Source: Alteromonas portus
Lineage (GTDB): Bacteria; Pseudomonadota; Gammaproteobacteria; Enterobacterales; Alteromonadaceae
Assembly (NCBI RefSeq): GCF_005117025.1
Contig: NZ_SWCO01000009.1
Span: 1-64,000, forward strand
Length of the DNA stretch: 64,000 nucleotides
Reading direction: 5' to 3'
Positions 9,797 to 19,577 of this stretch are shown piece by piece. A model generated the notes under the pieces. It had not been told where the DNA came from. It ran no database searches and saw nothing but the letters and a program-made list of their open reading frames with translations. How positions within the stretch are numbered: position 1 is the first letter of the stretch; each line of letters starts with the position of its first letter. The translations under genes and the position numbers were made by a program.

Positions 9797-10468
9797 GTGA
9801 CACCAAAGGTTATTTTCTTCGATATTAACGAAACACTTTTAGACATGCAGGCTATTAAAACGGGTCTAGCGTCGGTGTTAAACGGCGATGAGACACTGGT
9901 AGATTTATGGTTTGCTAATTTGTTACATCACAGTTTGGTAGATATTGTGTCTGGGCAATTTCACGATTTCATTGATATTGGCGCCGCAGTACTTACTATG
10001 GTGGCTCACAGTAAAGGAATAACGGTTGATGAAGCCACCGCCAAAGATACCATCAAACAGCACATCACCCGATTGCCCGCCCACGACGATGTAATTCCCG
10101 CATTAAAAGCGCTGCAAAGCGCAGGATTTACTTTGGTCGCGCTTTCTAACTCTTCAAAAGCAGGCTTAGATGCTCAGCTTGAATATGCCAACATCCGCCC
10201 GTATTTTTCTCATGTACTAAGTGTAGAAAGCGTTCGAACTTACAAGCCTCACGCTGCGGTTTATCACTGGGCCTGTCAACAGGCTAACGTTAAGAACGAG
10301 AACGCTATGATGGTGGCAGCTCATGGTTGGGATGTCAGTGGCGCGAAAGCGGCAGGTATGCAGACTACCTTTGTAGAGCGTTCGGGCAAAATGATGTACC
10401 CGTTAGGTCTTGCTCCTGATCACAGTATTAGTTCGCTTCATAAACTAATACCTTTAGTGACTCAGTGA
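9797..10468 (+). CDS. Haloacid dehalogenase type II-like HAD hydrolase
   Basis: 223 residues. Motif I is FFDINETLLDM, with a single Asp nucleophile and no second DxD acid, as in L-2-haloacid dehalogenases. LSNSSKAGLD (motif II Ser, about 117), TYKPHAAVY (motif III Lys) and VAAHGWDVSGAKAAG (motif IV) follow. Size matches the 2-haloacid dehalogenase subfamily. The GTG start at 9797 has AGGAAGG upstream. A dehalogenase or related hydrolase role is likely; the true substrate is unknown. It is monocistronic, with a terminator 33 bases downstream. Confidence 0.82.
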   Translation: MTPKVIFFDINETLLDMQAIKTGLASVLNGDETLVDLWFANLLHHSLVDIVSGQFHDFIDIGAAVLTMVAHSKGITVDEATAKDTIKQHITRLPAHDDVIPALKALQSAGFTLVALSNSSKAGLDAQLEYANIRPYFSHVLSVESVRTYKPHAAVYHWACQQANVKNENAMMVAAHGWDVSGAKAAGMQTTFVERSGKMMYPLGLAPDHSISSLHKLIPLVTQ

Positions 10469-10500
10469 CTAGCCTCTTCTTTCCATGCTGTTAAAAACAA

Positions 10501-10530
10501 AAAAGTCTTACCGTGGTAAGACTTTTTGGC
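10501..10530. terminator. Bidirectional terminator between convergent genes
   Basis: A 12-base perfect stem AAAAGTCTTACC (10501-10512) pairs with GGTAAGACTTTT (10515-10526), flanked by A-runs on one side and T-runs on the other. It sits between the HAD gene (plus) and the small exported-protein gene (minus) and can serve both. Confidence 0.8.
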
Positions 10531-10547
10531 TTCTAAACATTTAGCGA

Positions 10548-10808
10548 TTAAAGCTTTGCTAACTCTGAATGGTTAGCTTTGAAGCCTTTCGTGCTACATG
10601 AATTGCGTTTAGTTTCTAATGCACTTAATTGACGTTTAAGCCATGATTTTTGAATACCTGACTTTGCTACGTCCATTTCAGTGCTTACGCGAGTGATTTC
10701 TTTTCCGACGTTTACGCATGCTTTCTTGTTCGGTTCAAAACCACCATTAGCCAAAACTGATGAAGAAAACATTAGAGCCGATAGCGCTATTAGCGTTTGC
10801 TGTTTCAT
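10548..10808 (-). CDS. Small exported protein of unknown function
   Basis: 86 residues from the ATG at 10808, chosen because GGGGA lies just upstream and the protein then begins with a clean signal peptide (MKQQTLIALSALMFSSSVLA, cleavage near 20-21). An ATG four codons earlier is less likely. The mature part is about 65 residues, with two cysteines that could form a disulfide and a helical, basic middle (KSWLKRQLSALETKR). It vaguely resembles small periplasmic DUF1090-type proteins, but I cannot place it firmly. Confidence 0.65.
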   Translation of the reverse strand: MKQQTLIALSALMFSSSVLANGGFEPNKKACVNVGKEITRVSTEMDVAKSGIQKSWLKRQLSALETKRNSCSTKGFKANHSELAKL

Positions 10809-10820
10809 AAGAGTCCCCAA

Positions 10821-11240
10821 CTACTCGTTATTATCCCAGGTTAGTGTCATACCGTAAGAATGAGCATATATTTGCTCTCAAATCTGTAAGGAATATAGCA
10901 GGCCTTTTTTTGTTATTAGGTACAGCAAACTATACGTAGTAATAAAACTTTGACTACTTTGCCACCACTATCACACATAAACCGTTGTCTTTTATATTAT
11001 TATGGCGACAACGCTTCACCTTACCATTCCACTTACGTATTGATTTTTATATTTTTACGCACTTCCAAGTAAGCCTATCCATAGTATCGGCTTCAGCAAC
11101 AGCATTCTGAAGCAACGCTACCTACTCGTTAAGCCATGCTATTAAAACACCTAAACTTTTCTGTAACAAGAAAAGTTATAACAATCACTTTACAGTTTTT
11201 AGGACAAAATTTGCATTCTGTAAGTATTTACTCACTATTC
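10821..11240. other. Gene-free AT-rich interval
   Basis: About 420 bases between the small exported-protein gene and the end of the first chemosensory operon. No reading frame with a credible start, no tRNA and no strong terminator hairpin was seen. It should contain the promoter of the small exported protein on its left side. Confidence 0.5.
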
Positions 11241-12287
11241 TTACAAGCGACTACCTGCCGAAAGCTTCTCTACAGTTTGCATTACCGCTTTGCCCATATC
11301 ATCTAAACTCAATACTTGCTTAGCCACCCCTTTTTCAATGGCGACCTTAGGCATACCAAATACTATGCAACTTGCTTCATCTTGACAGAATGTCTCGCAC
11401 CCGGCGTTAAATAACTCTTGAAGACCGATGGCGCCGTCACTCCCCATTCCTGTTAACAATACGCCTATTGCGTTGTTACCCGCGCTTTTGCATAGCGAAT
11501 TAAACAGTACATCCACAGAGGGCTTATGACCCGATACCCTAGGCCCGTCGGTAAGTCTTATTCGGTAATCAGCTCCACTTCTTTCAATTTCCATGTGCTT
11601 ATCGCCTGGTGCAAGATACGCCTGTCCAGGAAGCAAACGCTCTCCGCCTTTAGCTTCTTTAACCTGCATTTGACAGACAGAGTCTAACCGCCGTGCATAA
11701 GTAGACGTAAATCCAGCAGGCATGTGCTGAGTGATCACCGTGGCAGGAGCGTTAGCAGGGAAGGTTCGCAGCACCTCTTTTATGGCTTCAGTACCGCCAG
11801 TCGAGGCGCCTATGGCAATGAGTTTTTCTGTGCCCGAGTAACTTATTTTATTTACAGAGGCTGCCTTAGCAGGCGACGCTTTCTTTACTCTTGAACGAGC
11901 GGCCGTTCGAATTTTGTCAACGATTAACTCGTGATATTCCGCCATGCCCTGTGCTACACCAATTTTGGGCTTGGCAACAAAATCAATTGCCCCTAACTCT
12001 AAAGACCTTAAGGTGGCGTCCGCCCCTTTTTCTGTCAACGTAGAAATCATGACCACAGGGGTGGGCCTGGCATTCATAAGCACTTCAAGAAAGCGTAAGC
12101 CATCCACTTTCGGCATCTCAATGTCTAGTGTTATGACATCGGGAGACTTCTCAAGCACTAACTTTTTGGCTACAAACGCATCTGGCGCCGCACCCACCAG
12201 CGTCATGTCTGGCTCACTTTTAATGATTTCACTGAGTATTTGGCGAATAAGCGCTGAATCATCAACTACCAACACTTTTATTGTCAT
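11241..12287 (-). CDS. cheB: Chemotaxis methylesterase/glutaminase CheB, operon 1
   Basis: 348 residues: an N-terminal receiver (VDDSALIRQ; phospho-acceptor Asp in ITLDIEMPKVDG, about residue 56) joined to the methylesterase domain with catalytic Ser in GASTGGTEA, His in TQHMPAGF and Asp in GMGSDG. It removes methyl groups from receptor glutamates in response to phospho-CheA. It is the last gene of its operon and starts two bases after the cheD stop. It is closely similar along its length to the CheB at 23423-24469, including the C-terminal SAGSRL/GAGSRL. Confidence 0.96.
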   Translation of the reverse strand: MTIKVLVVDDSALIRQILSEIIKSEPDMTLVGAAPDAFVAKKLVLEKSPDVITLDIEMPKVDGLRFLEVLMNARPTPVVMISTLTEKGADATLRSLELGAIDFVAKPKIGVAQGMAEYHELIVDKIRTAARSRVKKASPAKAASVNKISYSGTEKLIAIGASTGGTEAIKEVLRTFPANAPATVITQHMPAGFTSTYARRLDSVCQMQVKEAKGGERLLPGQAYLAPGDKHMEIERSGADYRIRLTDGPRVSGHKPSVDVLFNSLCKSAGNNAIGVLLTGMGSDGAIGLQELFNAGCETFCQDEASCIVFGMPKVAIEKGVAKQVLSLDDMGKAVMQTVEKLSAGSRL

Positions 12288-12289
12288 GA

Positions 12290-12907
12290 CTAGTCCTCAA
12301 ATAAATCTACACTGCCGCTTGGCGCTTGCTTCGATAGCTCCCAGCGGTGCTGGCTTTCTCGCTCAATAATTGTTGCGTTGTTGAGTTCGTGAATACGCTT
12401 CATTAATACGTTGCCGTTACTTGGAAAAAAGTACACTTTGCGAGCGTACACATCACACAAATCGCTCGCTAAAATTGGTATGCCCTCAGTTTCTAGAAAC
12501 TGGGTTACAAACTCAGCATTAAATTTACCCACGTCATTTTGAACAAAAGAGGGCACTACCTTCCCTCCTCCAAAAACCTTTGCTTTAAGTCGTTCTTTTT
12601 TCGCGCCCACTTTAACAAGCTCGTTTATAAGAATTTCCATAGCGTGCACACCATATTTTGCTGCCATTCCCTGCGCTTGCTCGAATTCGCCTGCCGACTT
12701 ATTCACAGTAGGCAGCATAAAGTGGTTCATACCGCCAATCCCCGTATGGGCGTCGAACAAACACGCAGCCACGCAAGAACCGAGTACCGTGACTAGCATT
12801 TTGTCTTGTGTAGTTACAAAATACTGGCCGGGTAACAGCTTTACCGCTTCTATAGAAAAGCGCTTGTCGTAGTAGCTTATAGGCAGTTCAAAATTGGTCG
12901 ACGCCAC
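12290..12907 (-). CDS. cheD: Chemoreceptor glutamine deamidase CheD, operon 1
   Basis: 205 residues. The catalytic Cys and His are visible in LGSCVAACLFD and GGMNHFMLP, the CheD signature. The enzyme deamidates receptor glutamines and in some species assists CheC. No cheC is present in this window. It sits between cheR and cheB, nine bases after cheR, so it is translated as part of the same operon. The C-terminal region contains YARKVYFFPSNGNVLMKRIH, also present in the second copy. Confidence 0.95.
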   Translation of the reverse strand: MASTNFELPISYYDKRFSIEAVKLLPGQYFVTTQDKMLVTVLGSCVAACLFDAHTGIGGMNHFMLPTVNKSAGEFEQAQGMAAKYGVHAMEILINELVKVGAKKERLKAKVFGGGKVVPSFVQNDVGKFNAEFVTQFLETEGIPILASDLCDVYARKVYFFPSNGNVLMKRIHELNNATIIERESQHRWELSKQAPSGSVDLFED

Positions 12908-12915
12908 TGTCTCTC

Positions 12916-13746
12916 CTAATCGACGGGGCGATAAATGGTTTTCCCCACCGGTCTCACAAGATTAGTATACATATTGAAATTTTCAGAATGTCCGGCCATA
13001 TATAATCCCGTTGGCTTCAGCATGCCGACCATTTTTTGTAGTACTTTTAGCTGCGTTGGCTTATCAAAATAAATCATCACATTTCGGCAAAATATGACGT
13101 CGAGCGGCCCTTTCACGTCCCACTTCGCATCGGTGAGATTCAGCTTCTTGAACTGCACCATGTTACGTAATTCGTCCACCACTTTAACTTTGCCTTCATT
13201 AGCCCCTTTTCCTTTGTGAAAGAACTGCCTTTGTCGATGTTGGGGTATTTTCGCAATAGACGCTAAGGGGTAAACACCGGCCCTGGCTTTAGCCAGAACT
13301 TTGCTGTCTATGTCGGACGCAATAATTTTTACCGGCGTTTTAAAACTTCCGTACGCTTCTGCCACTACCATTGCAATTGAGTAGGGCTCTTCGCCGGTAG
13401 AACTAGCTGCGCACCAAATAGTGGTAACGTTATGCTGGCTAAGATAATCAGCCAGGGCAGTAAAGTGATGCGGCTCGCGAAAAAAAGAGGTTAAGTTTGT
13501 GGTTAGCGCATTGATAAACTGCTCTAACTCCGACTCGGACGTGTTTACTAAAGCAAGGTATTCATTAAAACTGCGCAGATTTCTTGCCCTAATTCGCCGC
13601 GCTAGCCTGCTGTATACCATCGCTTCTTTTGCGTCAGATAAGTTTATTCCTGCTTTTTTAAATAGCATTTGCTGCACGTTTTTGAAGTCCGCCTTTTCAA
13701 AGGCGAACTCCCTCGTGCTATCTTGCCTAGAAACAACCGTAGTCAT
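12916..13746 (-). CDS. cheR: Chemotaxis methyltransferase CheR, operon 1
   Basis: 276 residues from the ATG at 13746; a GTG five codons upstream is possible but the ATG aligns with the second CheR. An N-terminal helical domain precedes the SAM-binding domain, with AASSTGEEPYSIAM (motif I), ASDIDSKVLAKA and DVIFCRNVMIYF. It methylates receptor glutamates. Its start overlaps the stop of the upstream receptor by one base (TGATG), pointing to coupled translation. The receptor encoded upstream ends in a CheR-tethering type pentapeptide. Confidence 0.95.
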   Translation of the reverse strand: MTTVVSRQDSTREFAFEKADFKNVQQMLFKKAGINLSDAKEAMVYSRLARRIRARNLRSFNEYLALVNTSESELEQFINALTTNLTSFFREPHHFTALADYLSQHNVTTIWCAASSTGEEPYSIAMVVAEAYGSFKTPVKIIASDIDSKVLAKARAGVYPLASIAKIPQHRQRQFFHKGKGANEGKVKVVDELRNMVQFKKLNLTDAKWDVKGPLDVIFCRNVMIYFDKPTQLKVLQKMVGMLKPTGLYMAGHSENFNMYTNLVRPVGKTIYRPVD

Positions 13747-16661
13747 CAGAATGATTCCCACTCTGCTTCGTCAGGCATAGCTGGCGTGAGTGCCTTAGCC
13801 TGAGACGCTCGCTGCACATGTGCTGTAGGTAGGCGCTGAGGTTGACGAAAATCACCGTGAGTAAGTGCCGCTATATGCTGCTGGTCATTGTTTAGCCCTT
13901 TGCCTACTTCAAAAACAGAAACCCGCTCGTTTAACTGCAAAGACTGCTGCTTAAGACTATCTGCTGCTGCCGCAGCCTCTTCTACCAAAGCGGCATTCTG
14001 CTGAGTCATTTCATCCATTTGAATTACGGCTTTACTCACCTCTTCAATACCAGCGGCTTGCTCGGCTGACGCCGCGGCAATTTCTGACATAATGTCGTTC
14101 ACTCGTTTAATAGAGGTCACCACTTCAGCCATAGTCTCACCGGATTTCACTACCAGCTGGTTACCGCTTGCAATTTTACTCACCGAGTCTGAAATTAACT
14201 CTTTGATGTCTTTTGCGGCTTCTGCAGAACGCTGCGCTAAGTTACGGACTTCAGAAGCAACAACGGCAAAACCACGCCCCTGCTCCCCTGCTCGCGCAGC
14301 CTCTACTGCGGCGTTCAACGCCAGAATGTTGGTTTGGAAAGCAATCCCGTCGATAACACCGATAATGTCTGAGATTTCCTGAGCAGAGTCATTTATCTGC
14401 GTCATCGTGTCCACCACTTCACTGATAACCTCTCCGCCCTGAGAGGCAATTTGACTTGCCTGCGCTGCAAGCCCATTGGCTTGCTCGGCATTCTCGGCGT
14501 TAAGCTTAACGGTTCCAGTTAGCTCTTCCATGCTCGACGCTGTTTCTTCAAGACTTGACGCTTGTTGCTCTGTGCGGCTCGATAAGTCTGCATTTCCAGT
14601 CGCAATCTCCCCCGAAGCAACATTGATGGTTTCTACCGCTTCATTAATGCTGGTGATAGTACCTCGCATTTCATTAATGAATTGGTTGATTGCTTCACCC
14701 AAGACAGCAAAATCTCCGTCTAATGCATGGTCGATATTAACGGTGAGATCGCCCTCTGTAAGCTTAGTCATTACGTGTTTAATTTCATCTACAGCTTGAG
14801 TTCGGCCGGTTATATCGGTAGCAAATTTGACGACGCGGAAGGGCTTACCGTTATGGTCTAAGATTGGGTTGTAGGTAGCTTGGATGAAAATCTCTTTGCC
14901 GTTTTTGCCAACTCTGCGGTACTCACCAGAAGAGTAGGTGCCGCTACGTAATGCATCCCAAAAGGCAGCATATTCTGGGCTTGCGCGGTGAGTTGGGTCT
15001 ACAAACATACTGTGGTGCTTACCTTTAATTTCTTCTAGGGTATAGCCCACCGTATTTAAGAAGTTTTCATTGGCATCTTGAATGATACCGTCCATGTTAA
15101 ATTCAATGACCGCCTGAGACTTTCCAATGGCGGCTAACTGCCCTTCAAAATAGGCATTTTTCACCTTTTGTTCGGTAATGTTGCTGGCGTATTTCACCAC
15201 TTTTACAACATTACCACTCATATCTAAAATGGGGTTATAGGTTGCCTGGATCCATACGTCAGACCCATCTTTAGCAATACGATGAAATTCCCCTGAGTAA
15301 AATTGCCCTTCAGCTAACTTTTTCCAAAAGGCCCGATACTCTTCAGATTCACGCTCTTGTTTGGTAACAAATATACGGTGATGTTTACCCTGGATCTCGT
15401 CTAGTGCATACCCAACCGTGGCCAAAAAATTATCGTTTGCGGTCACAATGTTGCCGTTCGGGTCAAACTCAATAACTGCTTGCGATTTACTTATTGCGTC
15501 TATCTGCCCGGTGTTAAAAGCATTCTGCAGCTTTTGTTCAGTGACGTCAGATGCATATTTCACCACTTTTGTTGGCTTGCCAAACTCGTCGAAGATAGGG
15601 TTATAGGACGCTTGGATCCAAAGCTCACTGCCATCTTTTTTTACCCGTTTGAATTCGCCTGACTTAAACTCACCTTTCTTTAAGTCACGCCAGAAAGCCG
15701 AATACTCGGGGCTCATTTTATAATTGGGTTCAACAAACATACTGTGATGCTGACCTTGAATTTCACTCAAGTCATAGCCTGTTGTAGCGCAAAAGTTTTC
15801 GTTGGCGTGTTGGATAATACCGTCTAGATTAAACTCAATAACCGCTAACGATTTATCGATGGCGTTAATCTGACCTTCATAATCTGCGTTCTTACGCTTT
15901 TGCGCTGTGATGTCGGTAGCAAATTTAACAACGCGTACAATATTACCTAATTTGTCATAGATAGGGTTGTAAGAAGCTTGGATCCAAATTTTGTCACCGT
16001 TTTTTGCTACGCGGCAATACTCACCGCTACTGCGTTCGCCATTTCTCAGCCCTTCCCAAAACTGGTTGTATTCGTTAGACACGCCATAATCCGGCAATAC
16101 GAATAGGCGGTGATGCTTTCCTACAATATCCTCTTTTGAATAACCCGTTACTTTAAGAAAGTTGTCGTTAGCATTCTCGACTATGCCTTCCGGAGTAAAT
16201 GAAATAATAGCTTGGCAACGGTCTAACCCATCGAGTAAGCTCGATTTATGCTGTAACTCTTGATCGTTTATCCACTCCACCATTGTGCCAAGCTTTTCAC
16301 CTTCCACGCTTTTTATCGTGGTCAAGTTCAATGTAAAAAGTAAGTCTCCTACAGGCAGTAGAAAGGTATCGCTACTATTACAGGTGTTATACCGCTGACT
16401 TAATTCACTGCTATTTGCGAAGAAGCCTGCAATCGAGGTGCCGGTAAAATTTTGAAGGTTGATGTTTGGAAGCGAGCGTGAAAACTGCGCTTCATATTCT
16501 GCCGCAAGCTGTTTGAATGCTTTATTAGCAAACGTGATTGTGCCTTCTGCATCGACCAACATTAAGCATGCGGTACTTTCACTTAATGCTTGCTCTTGAA
16601 AGCGTGAAAGACTTTGCGCAGCCACCAATTCTTCATTGTGAAATATATTAAAAACACCCAT
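13746..16661 (-). CDS. Cytoplasmic multi-PAS chemoreceptor, operon 1 (second receptor)
   Basis: 971 residues from the ATG that gives MGVFNIF, matching the start of the receptor at 25921-28824; an in-frame ATG 18 codons upstream is less likely. It has no membrane segment. A divergent PAS-like N-terminus (about 1-135) precedes four near-repeat PAS domains (about 142-257, 264-379, 386-501, 508-623), each with an HH(R/S)xF element and an IWIQAxYNP-type strand, then a HAMP-like linker and the MCP hairpin (tip [20 protein letters not shown]). It ends EWESF, fitting the xWxxF CheR/CheB-docking pentapeptide. The layout resembles BdlA/Aer2-like cytoplasmic receptors; ligand or cofactor (heme, flavin) is not determinable. 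Confidence 0.93.
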   Translation of the reverse strand: MGVFNIFHNEELVAAQSLSRFQEQALSESTACLMLVDAEGTITFANKAFKQLAAEYEAQFSRSLPNINLQNFTGTSIAGFFANSSELSQRYNTCNSSDTFLLPVGDLLFTLNLTTIKSVEGEKLGTMVEWINDQELQHKSSLLDGLDRCQAIISFTPEGIVENANDNFLKVTGYSKEDIVGKHHRLFVLPDYGVSNEYNQFWEGLRNGERSSGEYCRVAKNGDKIWIQASYNPIYDKLGNIVRVVKFATDITAQKRKNADYEGQINAIDKSLAVIEFNLDGIIQHANENFCATTGYDLSEIQGQHHSMFVEPNYKMSPEYSAFWRDLKKGEFKSGEFKRVKKDGSELWIQASYNPIFDEFGKPTKVVKYASDVTEQKLQNAFNTGQIDAISKSQAVIEFDPNGNIVTANDNFLATVGYALDEIQGKHHRIFVTKQERESEEYRAFWKKLAEGQFYSGEFHRIAKDGSDVWIQATYNPILDMSGNVVKVVKYASNITEQKVKNAYFEGQLAAIGKSQAVIEFNMDGIIQDANENFLNTVGYTLEEIKGKHHSMFVDPTHRASPEYAAFWDALRSGTYSSGEYRRVGKNGKEIFIQATYNPILDHNGKPFRVVKFATDITGRTQAVDEIKHVMTKLTEGDLTVNIDHALDGDFAVLGEAINQFINEMRGTITSINEAVETINVASGEIATGNADLSSRTEQQASSLEETASSMEELTGTVKLNAENAEQANGLAAQASQIASQGGEVISEVVDTMTQINDSAQEISDIIGVIDGIAFQTNILALNAAVEAARAGEQGRGFAVVASEVRNLAQRSAEAAKDIKELISDSVSKIASGNQLVVKSGETMAEVVTSIKRVNDIMSEIAAASAEQAAGIEEVSKAVIQMDEMTQQNAALVEEAAAAADSLKQQSLQLNERVSVFEVGKGLNNDQQHIAALTHGDFRQPQRLPTAHVQRASQAKALTPAMPDEAEWESF

Positions 16662-16720
16662 AGCATCACCTATTTTCTGTAGCGCTACGTGTTGGAGCGC
16701 TGAATAAAACGTCAAGTAAT

Positions 16721-16756
16721 AAAAAAGGCGAATTCCCTTTCTAAGAATTCGCCTTT
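16721..16756 (-). terminator. Intrinsic terminator inside chemosensory operon 1
   Basis: Read on the minus strand, a 12-base perfect stem (GGCGAATTC core, 16727-16735 with 16745-16753, extended by AAA/TTT) is followed directly by a T-run. It lies between the two PAS receptor genes, downstream of the 768-residue one. Confidence 0.8.
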
Positions 16757-16762
16757 AGTTAA

Positions 16763-19069
16763 CTAGAAAGACTCCCACTCATCGTTATGTGGCACTTTTG
16801 GAGCTAACTTCTTATTCGTTTTTAGCATGGCCACTGAAGCCAATTTTTTGTCTCTATCTTCTTGCGGTACTTTTTTTGGAACCGCCTGTGCGATATCCGC
16901 TTTACCACCAATGTTAAACGTCGATACACGCTCGGATAAATTGCCCGCCTGCTGCTGTAAGCTTTCTGCAGCCGCCGCCGCTTCTTCTACCAGCGCTGCG
17001 TTTTGCTGCGTCATTTCATCCATTTGTACTACCGCTTTACTCACCTCTTCGATGCCTGAAGCCTGTTCAGAACTCGCCGCCGCAATTTCCGACATTATGT
17101 CGTTTACCCGCTTGATAGAGGTCACCACCTCTTCCATTGTTTCGCCAGACTGATTGACGAGTTTATTGCCCCCATCAATTTTGTTCACCGAGTCTGAAAT
17201 AAGCTCTTTGATCTCTTTTGCCGCTTCAGCAGAGCGCTGGGCCAAGCTTCGTACTTCTGACGCAACAACGGCAAAGCCGCGTCCCTGCTCCCCCGCTCTT
17301 GCTGCTTCAACAGCGGCGTTTAGCGCAAGAATGTTGGTTTGAAATGCAATGCCGTCAATAACACCAATGATGTCTGAGATCTCTTGAGCCGACTCGTTAA
17401 TTGACGACATAGTGTCGACGACCTGACGAATTAACTCTCCGCCGCGCGAAGCGATATCGCAGCTTTGCGATGCTAAACTGTTAGCTTGTTCCGCGTTTTC
17501 AGCGTTGAGTTTTACTGTACCGGTAAGCTCTTCCATACTCGACGCCGTTTCTTCTAGGCTTGACGCCTGCTGTTCAGTGCGACTTGAAAGATCAGAGTTT
17601 CCTGTGGCTATTTCAGATGAAGCAGTATTAATGGTTTCTACTGCTTGGTAGATGGAACCAATAGTGCCAGACATTTCGCCAACGAACTGATTTATAGCAT
17701 CGCCCAATACTTGGAATTCGCCTTCAAATTGCTCATCAAGTTCAGCAGTTAAGTCACCACCAGATAAACGGGTCATCACATCGCTGATAGACCCTATAAT
17801 ACGGCGCATATCATCTATAAAGCGGTTGATTGATGTGCCAAGCTCCCTAAACTCACCGTCAAACTCATGCTCAATACGGCAATCTAAATTACCCTGCACC
17901 AATTCATTCATGGCGGTTTTGATATCGCTTATAGCCTGCTTTCTACCGGTGATATCAATGGCATACTTCACTACGCGATGGGGTCTGCCGTTTTGATCCA
18001 AGATGGGGTTATAAGATGCCTGGATCCACACCTCTTTTCCGCCTTTGCCTACACGCTTAAACTCGTCAGTGAACTGCACGCCCTGGCGTAACTGTTCCCA
18101 GAACTGACTATATTCAACACTGCGCTTGTACTCATCATCTACAAACATACTGTGATGCTTGCCAACAATTTCATCGAGGCTGTAACCAACCGTATTGATG
18201 AAGTTTTCGTTGGCATTAAGAATTTTTCCTTCTAGGTCAAATTCAATAACCGCCTGTGCTTTGTTTATTGCTTCAATTTGCCCTTCAAAATATGCATTAC
18301 GTAATTTTGATGCAGTAATGTCAGTGGCGAATTTCACCACGCGAATAACCTTACCTTCACCATCGAAGACTGGGTTGTAAGTAGCTTGGATCCAAATTTC
18401 CTTACCCATTTTGTCAAAGCGACAAAACTCGCCGTTTTGAGGCTTGCCTTCTCTAAGGTCACGCCAAAACTGCGCGTACTCTTCAGAGCGAATGTACTGG
18501 TTATCGCAGAACATCTTGTGATGATTACCCACAATTTCGTTAAGACTATAACCAAGCGCATTCAGAAAGTTATCGTTAGCATTTTGGATAACACCATCAG
18601 CATTGAACTCTATAACAGCTTGCGCATCGTTTAATACATTTAACATAGTACTTTTGATGAGCAACTCAGACTGGTCGACCCACTCAACCATAGTGCCTAT
18701 ATTTTTGTTGTCTTGGTCGAAAAAGGGCGTAAGCGTGAGTTTGAAGTTCAAATCGCCAATACTAATTGTAGAAGTCATTGTCGATTTTAATTCAGCAAGG
18801 ATATTGCGCTGATGTGAAGGATTTCGATGAAATTGGTCGATATTCTGACCTTCCAAATTATCAGCAGAAAAACTGGGAAGGACAGCCTGTAATTTCTTTT
18901 CGTTCTCTTTGAGCAGAGTTTTCACAGACTGATTAGCATAGATGATGTTTCTATCCGCGTCGGCCATCATGATGCAGCAGGTTGTAGCATCAAGCGCCTG
19001 CTTGTTTCTCAATGCTTGGTTTACATCCGTTGCCTTCGTGAAGTCTTCTAACCACGTCATAATTCCCAT
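16763..19069 (-). CDS. Cytoplasmic PAS chemoreceptor, operon 1 (first receptor)
   Basis: 768 residues from the ATG at 19069, chosen because it lies four bases after the cheW stop and gives MGIMTWL, like the MGVFNFL of its paralogue. An N-terminal divergent PAS (about 1-140) precedes two canonical PAS domains of about 122 residues, two consecutive HAMP-like units (EFDGEFRELGTSIN and QFEGEFQVLGDAIN) and the MCP hairpin. It has no membrane helix. It ends NDEWESF, a CheR/CheB-tethering type pentapeptide. An intrinsic terminator follows its stop, so it closes one transcription segment of the operon. Confidence 0.92.
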   Translation of the reverse strand: MGIMTWLEDFTKATDVNQALRNKQALDATTCCIMMADADRNIIYANQSVKTLLKENEKKLQAVLPSFSADNLEGQNIDQFHRNPSHQRNILAELKSTMTSTISIGDLNFKLTLTPFFDQDNKNIGTMVEWVDQSELLIKSTMLNVLNDAQAVIEFNADGVIQNANDNFLNALGYSLNEIVGNHHKMFCDNQYIRSEEYAQFWRDLREGKPQNGEFCRFDKMGKEIWIQATYNPVFDGEGKVIRVVKFATDITASKLRNAYFEGQIEAINKAQAVIEFDLEGKILNANENFINTVGYSLDEIVGKHHSMFVDDEYKRSVEYSQFWEQLRQGVQFTDEFKRVGKGGKEVWIQASYNPILDQNGRPHRVVKYAIDITGRKQAISDIKTAMNELVQGNLDCRIEHEFDGEFRELGTSINRFIDDMRRIIGSISDVMTRLSGGDLTAELDEQFEGEFQVLGDAINQFVGEMSGTIGSIYQAVETINTASSEIATGNSDLSSRTEQQASSLEETASSMEELTGTVKLNAENAEQANSLASQSCDIASRGGELIRQVVDTMSSINESAQEISDIIGVIDGIAFQTNILALNAAVEAARAGEQGRGFAVVASEVRSLAQRSAEAAKEIKELISDSVNKIDGGNKLVNQSGETMEEVVTSIKRVNDIMSEIAAASSEQASGIEEVSKAVVQMDEMTQQNAALVEEAAAAAESLQQQAGNLSERVSTFNIGGKADIAQAVPKKVPQEDRDKKLASVAMLKTNKKLAPKVPHNDEWESF

Positions 19070-19073
19070 TTCT

Positions 19074-19577
19074 TCAGCCCTCAACCGCTTGTGTTTTCGT
19101 TTCAACTAAACCCAGTTCATTACTAGTAATTAAGCTCTCAATATTCACTAGAATAACCATGTGCTCTTCTACATCTGCTAACCCGTGAAGGTATTTACTA
19201 TCAAACGCCACACCGAATTCAGGTGGCGGCAGCATGTCTTCTTCGGATAGGCGAATTACGTCAGAAACCCCGTCAACGACAATGCCAACGATACGGTCGT
19301 GAACGTTTAGCATGATGACGATAGTAAAGTCGTTGTAGGTGGCTTCACCCACGTTGAACTTAATGCGCAAATCCACAATAGGCACAATGTCGCCACGCAG
19401 ATTAATTACACCTTTAATAAAGCTTGGTGCGTTAGCTATCTTGGTGACTTGCTCATAGCCGCGAATTTCTTTCACCGTCGTGATATCTAGGGCGTAGTGT
19501 TCCTCGCCCAACACGAAACTTAAAAACTCATTCTCTTTCGACGCACTTACGGCTTGCTGCAGGGCTGCTTCGCTCAT
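19074..19577 (-). CDS. cheW: Chemotaxis adaptor CheW, operon 1
   Basis: 167 residues of a single CheW (SH3-like) domain: [21 protein letters not shown] at the start and [13 protein letters not shown] in the centre, both family signatures. It couples CheA to receptors. Its start overlaps the cheA stop by four bases (ATGA), and the next receptor begins four bases after its end. Most of its length is the same as in the CheW at 28876-29379; differences cluster at both termini. Confidence 0.95.
   Translation of the reverse strand: MSEAALQQAVSASKENEFLSFVLGEEHYALDITTVKEIRGYEQVTKIANAPSFIKGVINLRGDIVPIVDLRIKFNVGEATYNDFTIVIMLNVHDRIVGIVVDGVSDVIRLSEEDMLPPPEFGVAFDSKYLHGLADVEEHMVILVNIESLITSNELGLVETKTQAVEG

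Noticed and set aside
14092..14799. Plus-strand reading frames opposite the PAS receptor genes (also at 16827-17342, 26216-26809, 32207-32638)
   Set aside because: They mirror the conserved MCP hairpin on the other strand, recur at the same place in each paralogue, and have no ribosome binding sites. They are shadows of the codon bias of the real genes.
13746..16661. Regular repeats that could be mistaken for a CRISPR or satellite array
   Set aside because: The period is about 366 bases, equal to one PAS domain, and the repeats are coding and in frame.
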